64,000 nt of DNA from Membranipora membranacea (GCA_914767715.1 OU612073.1:2480001-2544000), one strand, 5' to 3'; numbered from the stretch's first letter, positions 44,101 to 57,335 are shown. Notes: generated from the sequence alone by a model not told the origin. Numbers and translations: made by a program.

Positions 44101-47100
44101 TACGATGGGATCAACCTGTGCTCAACGATGTGCATTGTATGCATCTATAGGCAACACCGGTCTGTTGGTGTTTCAGTCGACTTAGTCGGTCGATCCTCTC
44201 TTTTCATTGGCTGATGGGTTTATAGCAGTAACGCTCAAAAAGTATATGGACTATTATTGTCTGTGATTGGTTAATAATGAGTCATGATTGTTAAATGGCC
44301 ATACTGGGATATATAATCAGTCGACCACAACGTTGGCTGCATCTGCACGTGTAGCACATGTTACGATATTAGCATCGAGCACAGGTTGTTTGTAAGATGC
44401 AAAACATCGGCCCATGTAGCATGGCCATTACATGGCCCATTGCTGGGACCCCCTGAAGCGAGTTTTTAGCTGTCCTTCCATGCTGTCACATGTCTTTCCG
44501 TGAGTCAGTCAGAAGAGGTATACACCCGAGGGGGCTGGAACAATCAACCTTGAAAGCTCCCCCAATGGGATTCAAACCCACAACTCTCGCGGCACTAATC
44601 GCCTATTTAATGAGGGCGTTATGGCAGCAACTTGTTTCAATTGTGAGAAAGGGACTCCTCCCATTATATTTTAATATTAATTCATATCCACCCAAAGAGA
44701 GTGCCATAGTGAAATTTAAAAAAAGTTCTACTCCCAGTGTGGCAAAAAAACAAGGAAATTCCCGTTACACAACACAAGCCCTGTTTGGAGCATCTACCAT
44801 TGGACAGATAAAAAGAGGTGCTTTGGGAACAGGCAGTTTTAAATGACAACCAAATTTAGTCTTAATTTTGATTCTATGTGCGATTAGTACCTTTTCATTA
44901 TGTGACACCAATTTTCACTGCGGAAATGATTGTGAATCAAGTTACTTGCAAGAATTTTGCAATAATTTAAGGCATGAGACAACCAAACTGCACCACATAA
45001 AATTTCCATCCGTTCAAAAAGCACAAGTAGGCATACATATGCAGCATCAATTTGATTCTACATTTTTCAATTGCAGCTCACCGCTCATAGACAAACCTTA
45101 CTCTGACTCTCCTGAACCCGAAGTCGATGATGATGATAACACCAAACCAGGTGGAGATAAACCAGAAACAATTATTACCCGCCAACCAGTACAGTTTATG
45201 GCTGTTAAATCTGTTATATCTACAGCTAAATCCATAGACGTTAAGACTGCTACGGTACGGTTATCAATAATAATTGTCATGTCTATTAGTTGTTTATCAT
45301 TATGATACCAATTATTTTGCCTTGCCATGGCAATGAGCTATAGTAGTGTTTTTCATCCTCAAGCATATTATTTTCCAAACCGTCAGAGATGACCTGAAAT
45401 TTCTGGCTGCATGTGAACACATTTATAATAATGACATAATGATATACACTTTATTTGCTATGGAGTGTCCCTTTTGGGGCGTATTAGAATATGCTTACAT
45501 AAGACATGAGACAACTCATCTATTTAGCGCACCCTTGTACAAGGTTTGCATTATTTATCTTGTAGGAGCTGAAGAGGCTGGTACTGGGTTCAGCGTCTGT
45601 ACTGTTTTATGATAACTGGTTATGTCAGGGTATAAGTTTCTGTGATATCCCTTCTCTCATGTTCGGTATGATCCAGCAACGACAGGGCACCTGCGGGCTA
45701 CTGTCTGTAGTGCAGGCATACTTCATCATAGAACTGCTTTTCTGTGACTCCAAGACAAAAGAGCTGCCAGCCCAAAAGTAAGAGTCAAGTATTAAATCTT
45801 AATGACTGAATTTGCAGAGAAACTGCATTAGATATTTTTTCTCATGGAGTCGCTCTCCTTCAGCTGAGCTAAGCTGCTGTGAAGAGTAGTCACATTCAGA
45901 TAAAAGGTAGTTTCCAATGATCACATCTGCTTACTGTTTGGCAGCAGTTTCTGAAGCGACCCTACCTCAATGCAGGCAAGTTTTAATCGCTGCATACACA
46001 TCTCCTCAACCTACATATAATATAATACATATATGATATATTAACAGGAAGTTATCGCTGAGCCCTGATGTACGATCTCGTATATTAGCCCGAGCTATCA
46101 GTAAGATGTTATGGAGGTGTGGTGAAGAGAAGAGAGCCGTACTAGCTTTACCGAGTGACACAACGATAATCACCGGAGGGGGACGATATAAACCTGATCA
46201 TATCACGGAAACTGTGAGTCATATGTGTGAGAAAAAATGTGGTGATTGGAAGATCAATATACCATCATATATACAACCATAAGTATACATACCATCATAA
46301 TATAAAAAAATATACCATCACATATGAAAAATAAATATACCATCACATATGAAAAATAAATATACCATCATATATAAAAAATAAATATACCATCATATAA
46401 AAAAAAATATACCATCATATCTATAAAAAAATAAATATACCATCACATATAAATAAATATACCATCATATGTAAAAAAAAAGAAAAAACTATCATACATG
46501 AATACATAAATATCTGTGCATATAATGTGTCCGACCACATGAGCAATTCATGGATGAAACTTGTAGTTGGTATACCCTATAGGAGTTTAGTTTTCGCGGC
46601 ATTTAGGATTCGCTTTTCGCATTGTTGCCTCGGTTGCGAAATTTAGTGTAACTTAAATTAAACTCACTCACCATAGTTTCATAAACAATGTACTATTATA
46701 CAGGAATACACCTCACTTCGGGAAGCTAGCGTGGCGCAGTGGTCTAAGTGTCTGCCTCTCAATCAGATGGGGATTTTATGACCTGGGTTCAAATCCCAGC
46801 TTGGACATTGTTTTTTAATTTTCACTAGTGAGCCTACTAGCGAATTTAGAACTAGTGAAATTTAGTACAAGGTCCAGATAGCGAAATTAAACTCTAGCTA
46901 AATTAAACTCCTATAGGGTAGGACCATGATCCCTTTCTCATTCGGGCCCTGCTGTAAAATATTGCAACCAAGCGGTGTTAATTAATGTCATACTTTTCAT
47001 ATATGAAATCCGATAGCAAAGGATATATCCTTTGCCATCGGTTTTGGCTCGATTTAGAGACAGCGATTGTTCACCAGATATAAGATTTCGAAAGTATCAT

Positions 47101-48745
47101 GAGGACACTATTTGAAATCACGATGTACTGTAAGATTCCAACTTGAATTGGGCTCCAGAAGCAATTGTAGAAGAAGCCTCACAGCGTTTAAAGAAATGAA
47201 AGTCCAGTTGTCATAGACATTTAACTCGATATCTATTAGTTTACCTACATTGCCTCATCGCATCAGACTATACCTGTTTAATTTATATTCCTACAGCTGA
47301 TGATAAATATGATCGACAATTATGAAGATGTGCTCAAATATACGACCAAGTTTCTACCTTACGTAAGTCAATTTACCCTTCAAACAAAAAAGTAATCTTA
47401 TCTACACAGTCAGCATGTTTAAGGATAAATTTTCAAAGGACCTTTCAACACGAGCAAGTTTTTTTTAATCATAGGAAATATCGAAAAGAAGTTTGAACTT
47501 TGTGAGCAAAAGACACATCTGAGGGAGCATGGGTTGTATCCGCCTATAAACACTCCCCCAATGGAGCTCAAACTGGCAACTGTCACTTTATCCATTGCCT
47601 GACTGCAGACACAGACCATCTCACACCACAATGTTTTATATTATAATATATATGTCATATTATAATATATATAATATATATTTATTATTTTGTAGTTTGA
47701 GGATGATGACTGTAATGGTGCTATATTATTACTTTACTCAGCCGTTCTCTCTCGGGGAATAGAACAGTAAGTTTACAAATACAGTCAAACCTCCACTCAA
47801 GGTTTCCAAATACAGTCAAACCTCCACTCAAGGTTTCCAAATACAGTCAAACCTCCACTCAAGGTTTACAAATACAGTCAAACCTCCACTCAAGGTTTCC
47901 AAATACAGTCAAACCTCCACTCGAGGTTTCCAAATACAGTCAAACCTCCAGTCAAGGTTTCTACGTAATTATCTCCACGCGTCGTTGAATAGTTTTGATT
48001 ATTTGGGCTTGTTTGTTATGAAATGTTTATTTAGTCATTTTTGACAATCACTAGAGAAGTCGATATAATCCACAGTTCAGCTTTGTTAGCTTGGGGAAAA
48101 CTGAATGTTAGCTAGCACAAATGCTCACTAGATATAGGGGGCAGTTTGATGTTAGCTGGTAAAAATTCCACAATTTCAAGCCTGCGAATTAGAAAACTTC
48201 TCCTGCAAATACTTAACTCCCCGAGGGGTAATATCAATCCGCTAACTTATATCATTGCTATAACTGATTGTTACTTCACCAAGTCTCTAATATTCAAACA
48301 ATGACTTTGTGCAATCCTTTATAGGGGAAACTTGGAGTTCTATGGCCAAGCTTCAAGTAATAGCAGTTTACTATATGTTTTATTGTTGTACATATACAAT
48401 GTATATATTATTTTGTATTAATTTATACTTTTTAATTTTTTTTATTTATCAGAGTGATAGATGATATGGAGTCAGCAGATACTCCGCTGATCAATGATTT
48501 TGCCATGTGCAGTCAGGAGCTAGTCAATCTACTTATGTGTGGTAAAGCTGCCAGTCATGTGTTCAATGATAGTATGGAGGTCACTCAGGGAGTAGGGAAA
48601 ACTATAATACTCAAAGGGATTCCCTGTAGGTCTGATGTCGGCTTCATGTCACTCAAGGAACATCAGAATCGTAAATATCAAGTATGTCATTCAACCATTT
48701 GAGTAAAAGATATGCAAGTGGCTAATGTTGTACCTTAGTTAGACG

Positions 48746-48792
<47 letters not shown>

Positions 48793-50592
48793 CGATCGCT
48801 CGATTGATTGATCGATTGATTGATTGATTGATTGATTGATCGATTGATTGACTGATTGATTGATTGGTCGATCGCTCGATTGATTGATCGATCGATTGAT
48901 TGATTGATCGATTGATCGATTGATTGATTGATTGATTGATCAATTCATTTATTGTCACACTGTGACCAGGTGAGCTCAAATAGTGTGTAATGTAAAATCA
49001 GGCAATAGATAGACACTCTCTACTTAATCTCTAAACAGATTAAGACCATAAGACAATAATTCCTATGTACTCTAAATCTTGATTTTACTGTTTGGCAACC
49101 AAGAAATTCTCACTATCTGGAACCAAATTTGGACATGTGATCCCATCGCATTGAAATTCATGAGATGCATTTCATGCTGACATCATAACCAGTTTAACGC
49201 ATGAAACTATACCTGTCCAACTATATCTTAATAATAACTGTACAACTACAACCATAAAATCATTATATTTAGTTCTACTGCAGTGATTATAACTATATTA
49301 GATCAGAGCGGATTACTGTACTATTACTTTACTGTTACGTACTGTTTCTATGCTGTTACTGTACTGTTTCTGTGCTATTACTGTGCTGTAACTGTGCTGT
49401 TACTGTACTGTTATTGTATTTTTGCAGGTTGGTACTTTTGTGAAGACACCTAAATACCCTGTATGGATCACATGTATGGACGATCGATACAGTCTCGTAT
49501 TCTGCCTCAACAAAGACCTCATTAGTGACTGGAAAGCAGAGAAGAGATTTGATCTTATCTATCACGATACTCTGGCTCAGAATGACTCACCAGTACGTCT
49601 GACATTAGGTGGGTAGGTCAGCTGGTTACCTGGGTGGTCCCTTTTCATATCATTTTTTGTATCAATAAATGTATGTATATCAAATGGCTTTCATTCCAAC
49701 AATAAACTCCCGTTGCCTCAGGAAGAACAACGCAGGAGAATTGAAAGGTAATAGGCATTAATTATTTCTTAAAATCAAAAAATGTTAGTGAAATGCTGAG
49801 GGAGGGAGTTTTTTTGTTTTGATGCATTCGATGTATTTTGGAGTTGTCCATGCAAGGAAGGAATTTGCAGTCCCATGATGAAAACCTATCAGGATATATA
49901 TACACCCAAGGTTGCTGGGAGCTGGATAGATGAACTTTGAAACCTCCCTAGTGGGACTTGAACCCATGACTCCTGTGACACAAATCATTTCTCAATGAAT
50001 AGCAAGCCATCTCACCATCCCCAAGTCTAATAACATGGGTATTAATATAGTCACATACAAAGGCGCCTAGCAGAATTGTAATTCATTGCAAAGCTCTACC
50101 AAGGGAATCAAAGACTTCAAAATGATCAATTCTTCTTAACTTTTGTTAGTAATAACACAATAGTTCAGATAATGTGATCAATTAAGTAATAGAATTTGTA
50201 AGATTGGTTTGTACTGAAGTATCTTATTACTAACTTTTAACAATTCTTGTTTATTTTCATTCACAGACACGACTAACAGATTTTACACGGCACCAGAGAA
50301 CGATGATGAGGTACCACCACTCGACCTCGTGCTCAGAACTAAGTGGGTTTCTTTCTCATAATAAGTATTCTCAAATCTTATTTTGGAGTTTTCCGTCAAC
50401 TATCAAACGATATGAGACAACTCCTTAACTATTATTTTATAATTTTCTGACTATTGCTTAAAAAAATCATTGTTGTGTATGTACATTTTATTATTCATTC
50501 ACATAGACAAAAATTGCACTGACAGATACATGGCGAATCAGTTACACTTTTAATTTTTCAGGTGGAAAGATGCAAAGATTGACTGGAGTTGA
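39425..50592 (+). CDS. MINDY4: MINDY-4 type deubiquitinase homologue (FAM188B), 16 exons
   Basis: Exons: 39425-39493, 40038-40157, 41173-41347, 41955-42157, 42426-42642, 42937-43196, 43776-43909, 45077-45254, 45566-45777, 46048-46213, 47297-47362, 47696-47766, 48453-48681, 49428-49608, 50267-50342, 50562-50592 (TGA). All phases match; 795 residues, close to human MINDY-4. The N-terminus (SLSLVREFLKRK, then LEVIARYLID) is the family's LisH-like start. The middle is acidic and Ser/Pro-rich. The catalytic domain starts near 453: Gln489 and Cys495 in MIQQRQGTCGLLSVVQAY, then ILSRG, SQELVNLLMCGKAASHVFND, RSDVGFMSL, KTPKYPVW, and the end LDLVLRTKWKDAKIDW. MINDY enzymes trim Lys48-linked ubiquitin chains. 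Here the residue aligned with the catalytic His is Arg720 (CMDDRYSLVF), so activity is in doubt. Confidence 0.92.
39829..40024. repeat. degenerate (CTTA)/(CTAC) tetranucleotide array
   Basis: About 195 bp of ACTT/ACCT/CTAC-type units ending a few bases before the exon-2 acceptor of the MINDY-4 gene, so the pyrimidine-rich array supplies the acceptor's upstream sequence. Confidence 0.85.
44047..44440. mobile_element. foldback element in a MINDY-4 intron
   Basis: The left arm, around CTACACAGGCCGATGTTTGG and ATTAGCATCGAC, pairs with the right arm around TTAGCATCGAGCACAGG and AACATCGGCCCATGTAGC. The arms are imperfect, the centre is about 150 bp, and no protein is coded. Exact ends and target duplication not determined. 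Confidence 0.55.
44490..44640 (-). mobile_element. SINE-like element, copy a
   Basis: On the minus strand, a tRNA-type B box (GGTTTGAATCC) is followed by CATTGGGGGAGC and a body shared with 47450-47635 and 49850-50020. No ORF. Probably a tRNA-derived SINE, truncated or diverged. Confidence 0.5.
46257..46497. repeat. ~24-bp tandem repeat, about 9 copies
   Basis: Units of the form ATACCATCA(T/C)ATATAAAAAATAA, variable in A-run length, in a MINDY-4 intron. Confidence 0.85.
46575..46918. mobile_element. TA-flanked inverted-repeat element (mariner-like MITE)
   Basis: Ends CCCTATAGGAGTTTAG and AAACTCCTATAGGG are inverted repeats, each directly next to TA (46573-46574, 46919-46920), as Tc1/mariner insertions leave. 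Further inside, GCGAAATTTAG/GCGAAATTAAACT-type motifs recur in both halves. No transposase. The centre holds a tRNA-like sequence. Confidence 0.7.
46727..46814 (+). tRNA. tRNA-like sequence (Leu-CAA-like), probably a pseudogene or SINE head
   Basis: A box TGGCGCAGTGG, anticodon-loop-like CTCAATC (CAA), a long variable arm, a perfect T-arm (CTGGG-TTCAAAT-CCCAG) and a T6 run at once after the 3' end, as in pol III genes. The acceptor stem does not pair (GCTAGCG against CTTGGAC has only two Watson-Crick pairs), so a working tRNA is unlikely. Confidence 0.45.
47450..47635 (-). mobile_element. SINE-like element, copy b
   Basis: Shares CTCCCCCAATGG (plus strand) and the flanking order with copy a. 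The head on the minus strand starts GTGAGATGGT-like. The B box is decayed (AGTTTGAGCTCC). Confidence 0.45.
47777..47962. repeat. 31-bp minisatellite, 6 copies
   Basis: Six 31-bp units (AAATACAGTCAAACCTCCAC...) starting 10 bases after the donor of a MINDY-4 exon. The units are nearly identical; no spacers. Confidence 0.92.
48746..48941. repeat. (TGAT)n array with GATC interruptions
   Basis: About 195 bp of TGAT/TGATCGAT units. One block containing GGTCGATCGCTCGATTGATTG is present twice, showing duplication inside the array. Confidence 0.92.
49300..49424. repeat. TACTGTTACTG low-complexity tract
   Basis: Degenerate ACTGT(T/A) repeats that run up to the acceptor of the MINDY-4 exon at 49428. 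Confidence 0.7.
49850..50020 (-). mobile_element. SINE-like element, copy c
   Basis: On the minus strand: GTGAGATGGCTTGCT (A-box-like head), B box GGTTCAAGTCC, CACTAGGGAGGTTTC, then a body with CAGCAACCTTGGGTGTATA that matches copy a's CGGGTGTATACC region. Best-preserved head of the three. Confidence 0.55.
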
Positions 50593-50945
50593 GCGAGAGA
50601 GACTTGATATTTATAGTACTTTAGACACAAGACCATCCAACGATTACGACATTACACCAAAGATACAATAACTCCTGAAGTTTTTTATACAAAAATGCGG
50701 CCATTTCTCTGCAAGTTGGTGCAAGCTAACTGTGATTATCAAATTTATTACCTCAAAAACTTTCCGTCCATGAGAAAAAACTAATCTGTGATCATGATTT
50801 ATATGAGTGTATCCTTCCAAGTCTAGCTTGAGTTCTGACCAAATTAGATTGAGCCCTCCTGCTATTCTAACTACATAACTATTGTTCGCCCCTCTTGTTT
50901 GCTTTTCTCTATCCGATAGTGCAGCATTGTGTTTCGCTGTGACAT

Positions 50946-50951
50946 AATAAA
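50946..50951 (+). terminator. AATAAA polyadenylation signal of the MINDY-4 gene
   Basis: A canonical hexamer 354 bases after the stop codon, the first good one on this strand. Confidence 0.5.
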
Positions 50952-51104
50952 TAGCTTGTAAAACATGAGCATCTAAACTAAATGTTCATGAGTTCATTAT
51001 AAACACACACACACATTCACAATGGTCCCATGCCTCGAATTTGTGGTTCACTCCAATTTCGCATTATGAATGCTAACCCTTTCCATGATGGAAAAAACAT
51101 TAAA

Positions 51105-51205
51105 AGAATCTACCGCGGCCTGGACTTGAACCCCAGCCTCCTGTGATAATGCCCTTAGTAGTCATTGTGTGCAAGAGCGCTAACCATTAAGCCACGCTGC
51201 CAATG
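51105..51205 (-). mobile_element. tRNA-like SINE head, different family
   Basis: On the minus strand, GGCAGCGTGGCTTAATGG and TTAGCGCTCTTGC fit a tRNA 5' half with A box, and GGTTCAAGTCC is a B box; an insert lies between. The acceptor ends do not pair well. It is downstream of the MINDY-4 gene. Confidence 0.5.
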
Positions 51206-51934
51206 AAGAATTTTATGATTCAACATGTTATGTGTATTCGCGTCAAAAAAGTCTTTCGGCACGATCGGAAAGTGACATTAATGTCATTTCCATGGATCGA
51301 TAACTCCCGAATTCCTTACGAAATCGCAACATGGGACCATAGTGTTCATATATATAGATAGGGTTTAGAACTGAAATCGAGTTTTCATGCTAGATTTGTA
51401 ATATTGCGCCGAGATGTCTTGTTTGTTGTCTCCTCCGTTGCGTATTTGGCTGAGTGTTCATCGAGCTAACAGCTTTCTTCGCAGCAATCACTAGAAGAAA
51501 AACAACTATTTGTTTTAATGATGTATTATTATTGTGTGGTTAGAAGAAATGATCACAGATCAAATGTCTGCCTGTCTTGGCATGCTTTGTTCCGTAGGTG
51601 GGGGGGGGAGTGTAGACAGGCTAAGATAAAAGATGCAGTGGCAGCATGTCCTGGAGTGTGTTGCATATACACAAGACCAAGGCAGTTTAATGGTGGTGAT
51701 AAAATGATAATTGGAACGAGAATTTCCTAAAAGCCCCTCGTTGATAGTCAACAAAAACACTGAAAGTAGGGGGTCTATCCCTGTAATTCGGTTCACCTAT
51801 ATTGCTACTTTATTTTGAATGGTTTGCTTAATGAAAAAAAACAATAGCGAGCAATAGCAAGAATTAGACAACAAAAGTTCCCCCTATTATCAATTGTGCT
51901 AAAACATCAGTAAGTCACAATGATAAATTTTTAC

Positions 51935-54235
51935 CTTTTTGAGAGACACCTTTGCCAAAGCTATGATAGCCATTTACTGAGCAGCAGAATACTAATATAT
52001 CTAATAATACTGTCAAGGTCACCATTGCAAGCAGAGTAAAGGTGAAAAAATCTCGAGCGGCTCCGTCAGTTCTGACCTGTAATAAAGATATAGAGAGATA
52101 ACACCAGGTCCATAGTTCTAGGTGGGGGGGGGGGGGGGGGTGCAAGGTGGCACTGTCTCCCCTAGAAAGCTAACTACAGCAGCCTAAAAACACTGTGATT
52201 GGATAATTCATGTCAGAATATGCTCTTCTGGGATTTCCATTTGCTAAGTATGCATCAATTTGCTTGGGGAGGAGCTTACAGCACTTCTACTTGTGATATT
52301 TCGAGCTTGCCTCAAATTTTTGCCTCCCCTATATTTTCTTCTCAACTACGATTCTGAACACACTGCTGAGGTCAGGGTCACTCAGTAAATGACAAAAAAT
52401 CAATATTTCCGTCATATTTTTTTTGATGAATCACAAAAAAGAAAATATGACTTAACACATTCTAGACAACGCTTTTACTCCTTGATCTAGCCATACCCAT
52501 ACCTGTGACATAAAGTAACAGAAAAGTGAAGGCTTCAGACATATAGTAATCCAGCATACAGCAAGCCTGAGTTTGTGTTCATAAAATATCTACAAACATA
52601 CAAAAAAGCTATATAAATTGTTTATGCATTGAATCAGACAACCTTGGTTAACTTTGTACTGTTTTTCAATGACAGACTACCTAAGTTTTCTCTAAGGGGA
52701 CCATTCAACCTAAAAATTACCACTCTAGATCTCACACTATCTGGGAGTAGAAAACAACATGGCAATCAGAACCTAGCCAATGTGTTAGTTGGTCAAACAA
52801 ATCAGAGCCAACTCATCGGCTATCCTGAATTAGGCAGCAGAACCGTTATTTATGCTTATTGGACAACAAATAGCTATTTGTTTAGGCAATAAGATATTGT
52901 GTGAACTCGGTGGTTCTGCCTTCATCTAACCATGTAAGTGTATATTATGTATAAATACAACAACCTACGTCCTACAGTTACCTACAATACACCCAGAGCA
53001 CAAGACAACTCAAACAAAACTTTAATGTTTTAATGATATATTGATTAACTTACTGAAGTCAATAGTACAGAATTCCAGCAGATTATATATATGATAACTC
53101 CAAGCACAAGCCCTAAATCTATCAGACATGTAGATGAATGTATATATGACTGTATCAGTAAAGATGAGGTCACTCCTACCTGTGGAATACAATACGAACA
53201 CAAATTAGAACAACTTGCATATCTCAAGTTTTAAACAAGACAAATTAGGCTTATACAAGGGCTTCTCTCGCCTGGGGGGCCGTCGGACGAGGGGCAAAAG
53301 TCTGGGGGGCTCAGACTAATACAAGGGTATCACATAGAGCATTGCTATTTATAGACTGTCTTAACAAGCTTAACAAGCCCCCCCCCCATCGAACAAAGGC
53401 TATGCTATTTAATGACTATGGTCTGCTAGAATGTGATGAGATCTGAATGGCAGTTTCAACTAAACACAACATAAATGTATTGACTAAAGAAAGAAAAGAG
53501 ATGAACGAAGAAAGAAACAGTGTTTACTGCTTTCGAGGTTATGACCCTTTGCCGATTTGAAGATTATGGAGGCGCTATATAAACACAATTTTGAAATAGA
53601 GAAGCCTAGCTATATTGAACTGACACAGTCAAGCTTTCCATATGGGGACACGCCAGTGGGCACTATATTAAAAAAACTGTGTGAATTTAAATTGATATTA
53701 CTTCACTTTTCCTACCATACTTTGCATACCAGATCACACTGCTTCCGTGAGCTTTCTAACGCGACCCTCATCAATCTATTGAGTTTGGTAACAGCTGGCA
53801 AAATGAAACAATTTCAGGGCATGATCATGCAAAAAAACTAGAACCAGCTTTGTGCCTTTTAAAATAGTACTCGCCTTCTTAATAACCGTGAGATATGATT
53901 CACACGTAAATTGTAATAGGTCTTTAATTCAACTACCAAAATAAACTCAATTCAATCTATATAAACCTAAAGGTTCCTTTTTATTGCTATAAATAATATG
54001 TATATGTATATAATGGGTACATAATTCATTGACTTACAGAGAGTTGAAAGTCGATGGTAAGTATAGAAGTGAGCTTGATTATATTATCACAGGCCCTCAG
54101 CCTTATCTTACTATCCATACAGAACAATGTGAGCGTCGGGTAGAAGCGCTGAAAGTTGTACAGCTGTACTATAGTGCTGACTAATACTGATATTATCGGT
54201 ACTCCGAGTAACCCCAACGTTCTCAGCAGTTCCTC
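51935..54235 (-). CDS. exons of an unidentified multi-span membrane protein (partial)
   Basis: Candidate exons 54235-54038, 53179-53054, 52566-52503 and 52076-51935, all with AG/GT borders. Each codes hydrophobic spans: LGVPIISVLVSTIVQLY; LGLVLGVIIYIICWNSVLL; a short third exon; and FTFTLLAMVTLTVLLDILVFC. The first two exons are 0/0 in phase. The third is open in two frames, and neither links both neighbours cleanly, so an exon or alternative splice site is missing. The 5' part lies further right and was not found. Family not recognised. Confidence 0.4.
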
Positions 54236-54276
54236 CTGGTGAATAGAACAGCACAATTAACAGATATCAAAATACA

Positions 54277-54485
54277 ACGCCATAGATATAGACATAGACA
54301 CATACAACATAGGCACATACGTGACATAGACATGGACACGGGCACGGGCTCGGGCAAAGGCACGACACGACACAGACACGACACAGAAACGACACAGAAA
54401 CGACACAGACGTAGAAGCAGACACAGACACAGACACACTGACTTGACATTGATATAGGTATAGACATTGACACAGACATGACATA
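54277..54485. repeat. CAGACA/CATAGA degenerate array
   Basis: About 210 bp of (A)GACACA and (A)CATAGA units with gradual variation; open frames across it on both strands are by-products. Confidence 0.85.
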
Positions 54486-55869
54486 GACATGCCATGCTGG
54501 ATGAAATGAAGTATAAATTAATTCTGAACATGCTAGCCTAGCCTTTTCTCAAAGGCCCTTGTTTGTTTGGAGGGGGGGGGGGGGGCTGTCTGATGAGGTT
54601 GTACTGGCAGTATTACATCAAGTTATATTTGCAGCCAACCATACGATATAAAGTGAAGATACACAATCTAATCAATCAACAGCCATTCCTCATACTTGTT
54701 GGGTTTACTGAAGAATTTTATCGACCTAGGTATCACAAATGAATATATTCGATTCCTTACATTTTCCATAGTTTTCAGGTTGTCTTTGATATGCAGTCCT
54801 AGAATCTTCCATCCATCGATTAGTCTCAACTCACCTAACTATGTATCTCTGTGTATACTAACAGCTATGAGTCAGCTTCACTAATTGTCCAACAGTTGGA
54901 TCATGAGAGAGGTGCCGAAACGTCTTATCAGCTCCAAAAGTGCCCCACCAATATTCACATAATTGTACGATTGTTTGATCGCACGCCAATTATATTACAT
55001 TGTCTTGTGTGCTCCTAGATAAGACTTCGCAGCTCAGGCATGCAGGCTCGATTGTCTGTCAACAAATGTGTACACCGCAAAGACTCTTATCCGCTTGGTG
55101 CACTGAGTCATGTATATATCGTAAAACCTCAAGGCAAAAGCTCCAATGTTGTTATTGAGATATGACTAAGATTTAAGGCTACAGTTTATTGTGACCTGGG
55201 GACTGAATCATAGCATTTGAGGTTAACTTCAGATTGATCCATCCTCAACTCATACACTGATTAGGTCACTGCTCTGAACGATCTGAATGCTTGTAAGGTC
55301 AACAAAACATAATATCATCATAGAGAGTAACAATCAACTATGCAACATTTATACAAACCACGAAAACAACTCTCTGCCATCTGCCTTGGAACAAAAATTA
55401 AGCAGCTGGATTTCTTTGTTGTGATCTGCGATAAACATAAGGTATAAAAAAGATAATCACTAGTTATCAGAAAAATCCTAAACTCTCCTGTTTACATGTA
55501 CACAGTAATTTGGCTTTGCAAAAAAAGGATAACAAAATATTCACATCGGATTTGTTGAATGCCTACACCATGTAAAACATATGACAAGCTTTATTTCATT
55601 GATCAAGGATTAAAACATATGAATATACAGATGATAAAATCTATTTCTGCTCTTCAAAAAACCTAAAATAAATGAGAGTGCTAATATCTGAGTAAAAAGA
55701 GGAGAATGTGTAATAAAAGATTGTAGCTTACTCTGCAATCGTCACTTGGTCATTATTATAGAAATGAATAAATTATAAGGGATTTTGATCTTAGCACTGT
55801 TCTTGTCTTGACATGGTCATCTATCACACCTACGAATTCAGTACTATCGACAAATCATCCCCCTTTCAT

Positions 55870-57300
<1,431 letters not shown>

Positions 57301-57335
57301 TAGCCTGTCTTGACAAGCTTGTCAAGACAGGTTAG
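57301..57335. repeat. perfect palindrome, best copy of a dispersed motif
   Basis: TAGCCTGTCTTGACAAG followed at once by its reverse complement (last bases slightly changed). Related copies: 36389-36420, 53352-53378, and separated half-copies at 6388-6406 and 6456-6537. Confidence 0.8.

Noticed and set aside
46727-46814. Functional tRNA-Leu gene
   Set aside because: A and B boxes and T-arm are good, but the acceptor stem does not pair and it lies inside an inverted-repeat element; kept only as tRNA-like.
47777-47962. Regular 31-bp repeats resembling a CRISPR array
   Set aside because: Units are directly adjacent with no spacers, in an animal intron; a minisatellite.
48722-48979. 85-codon ORF of Ser-Ile-Asn-Gln repeats
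   Set aside because: Translation of the (TGAT)n array.
53557-53841. 94-codon plus-strand ORF
   Set aside because: No family, no splice partners and antisense to the membrane-protein exon interval; not above chance.
54239-54531. Overlapping ORFs rich in Arg/His or Cys/Val
   Set aside because: By-products of the CAGACA-type repeat array.
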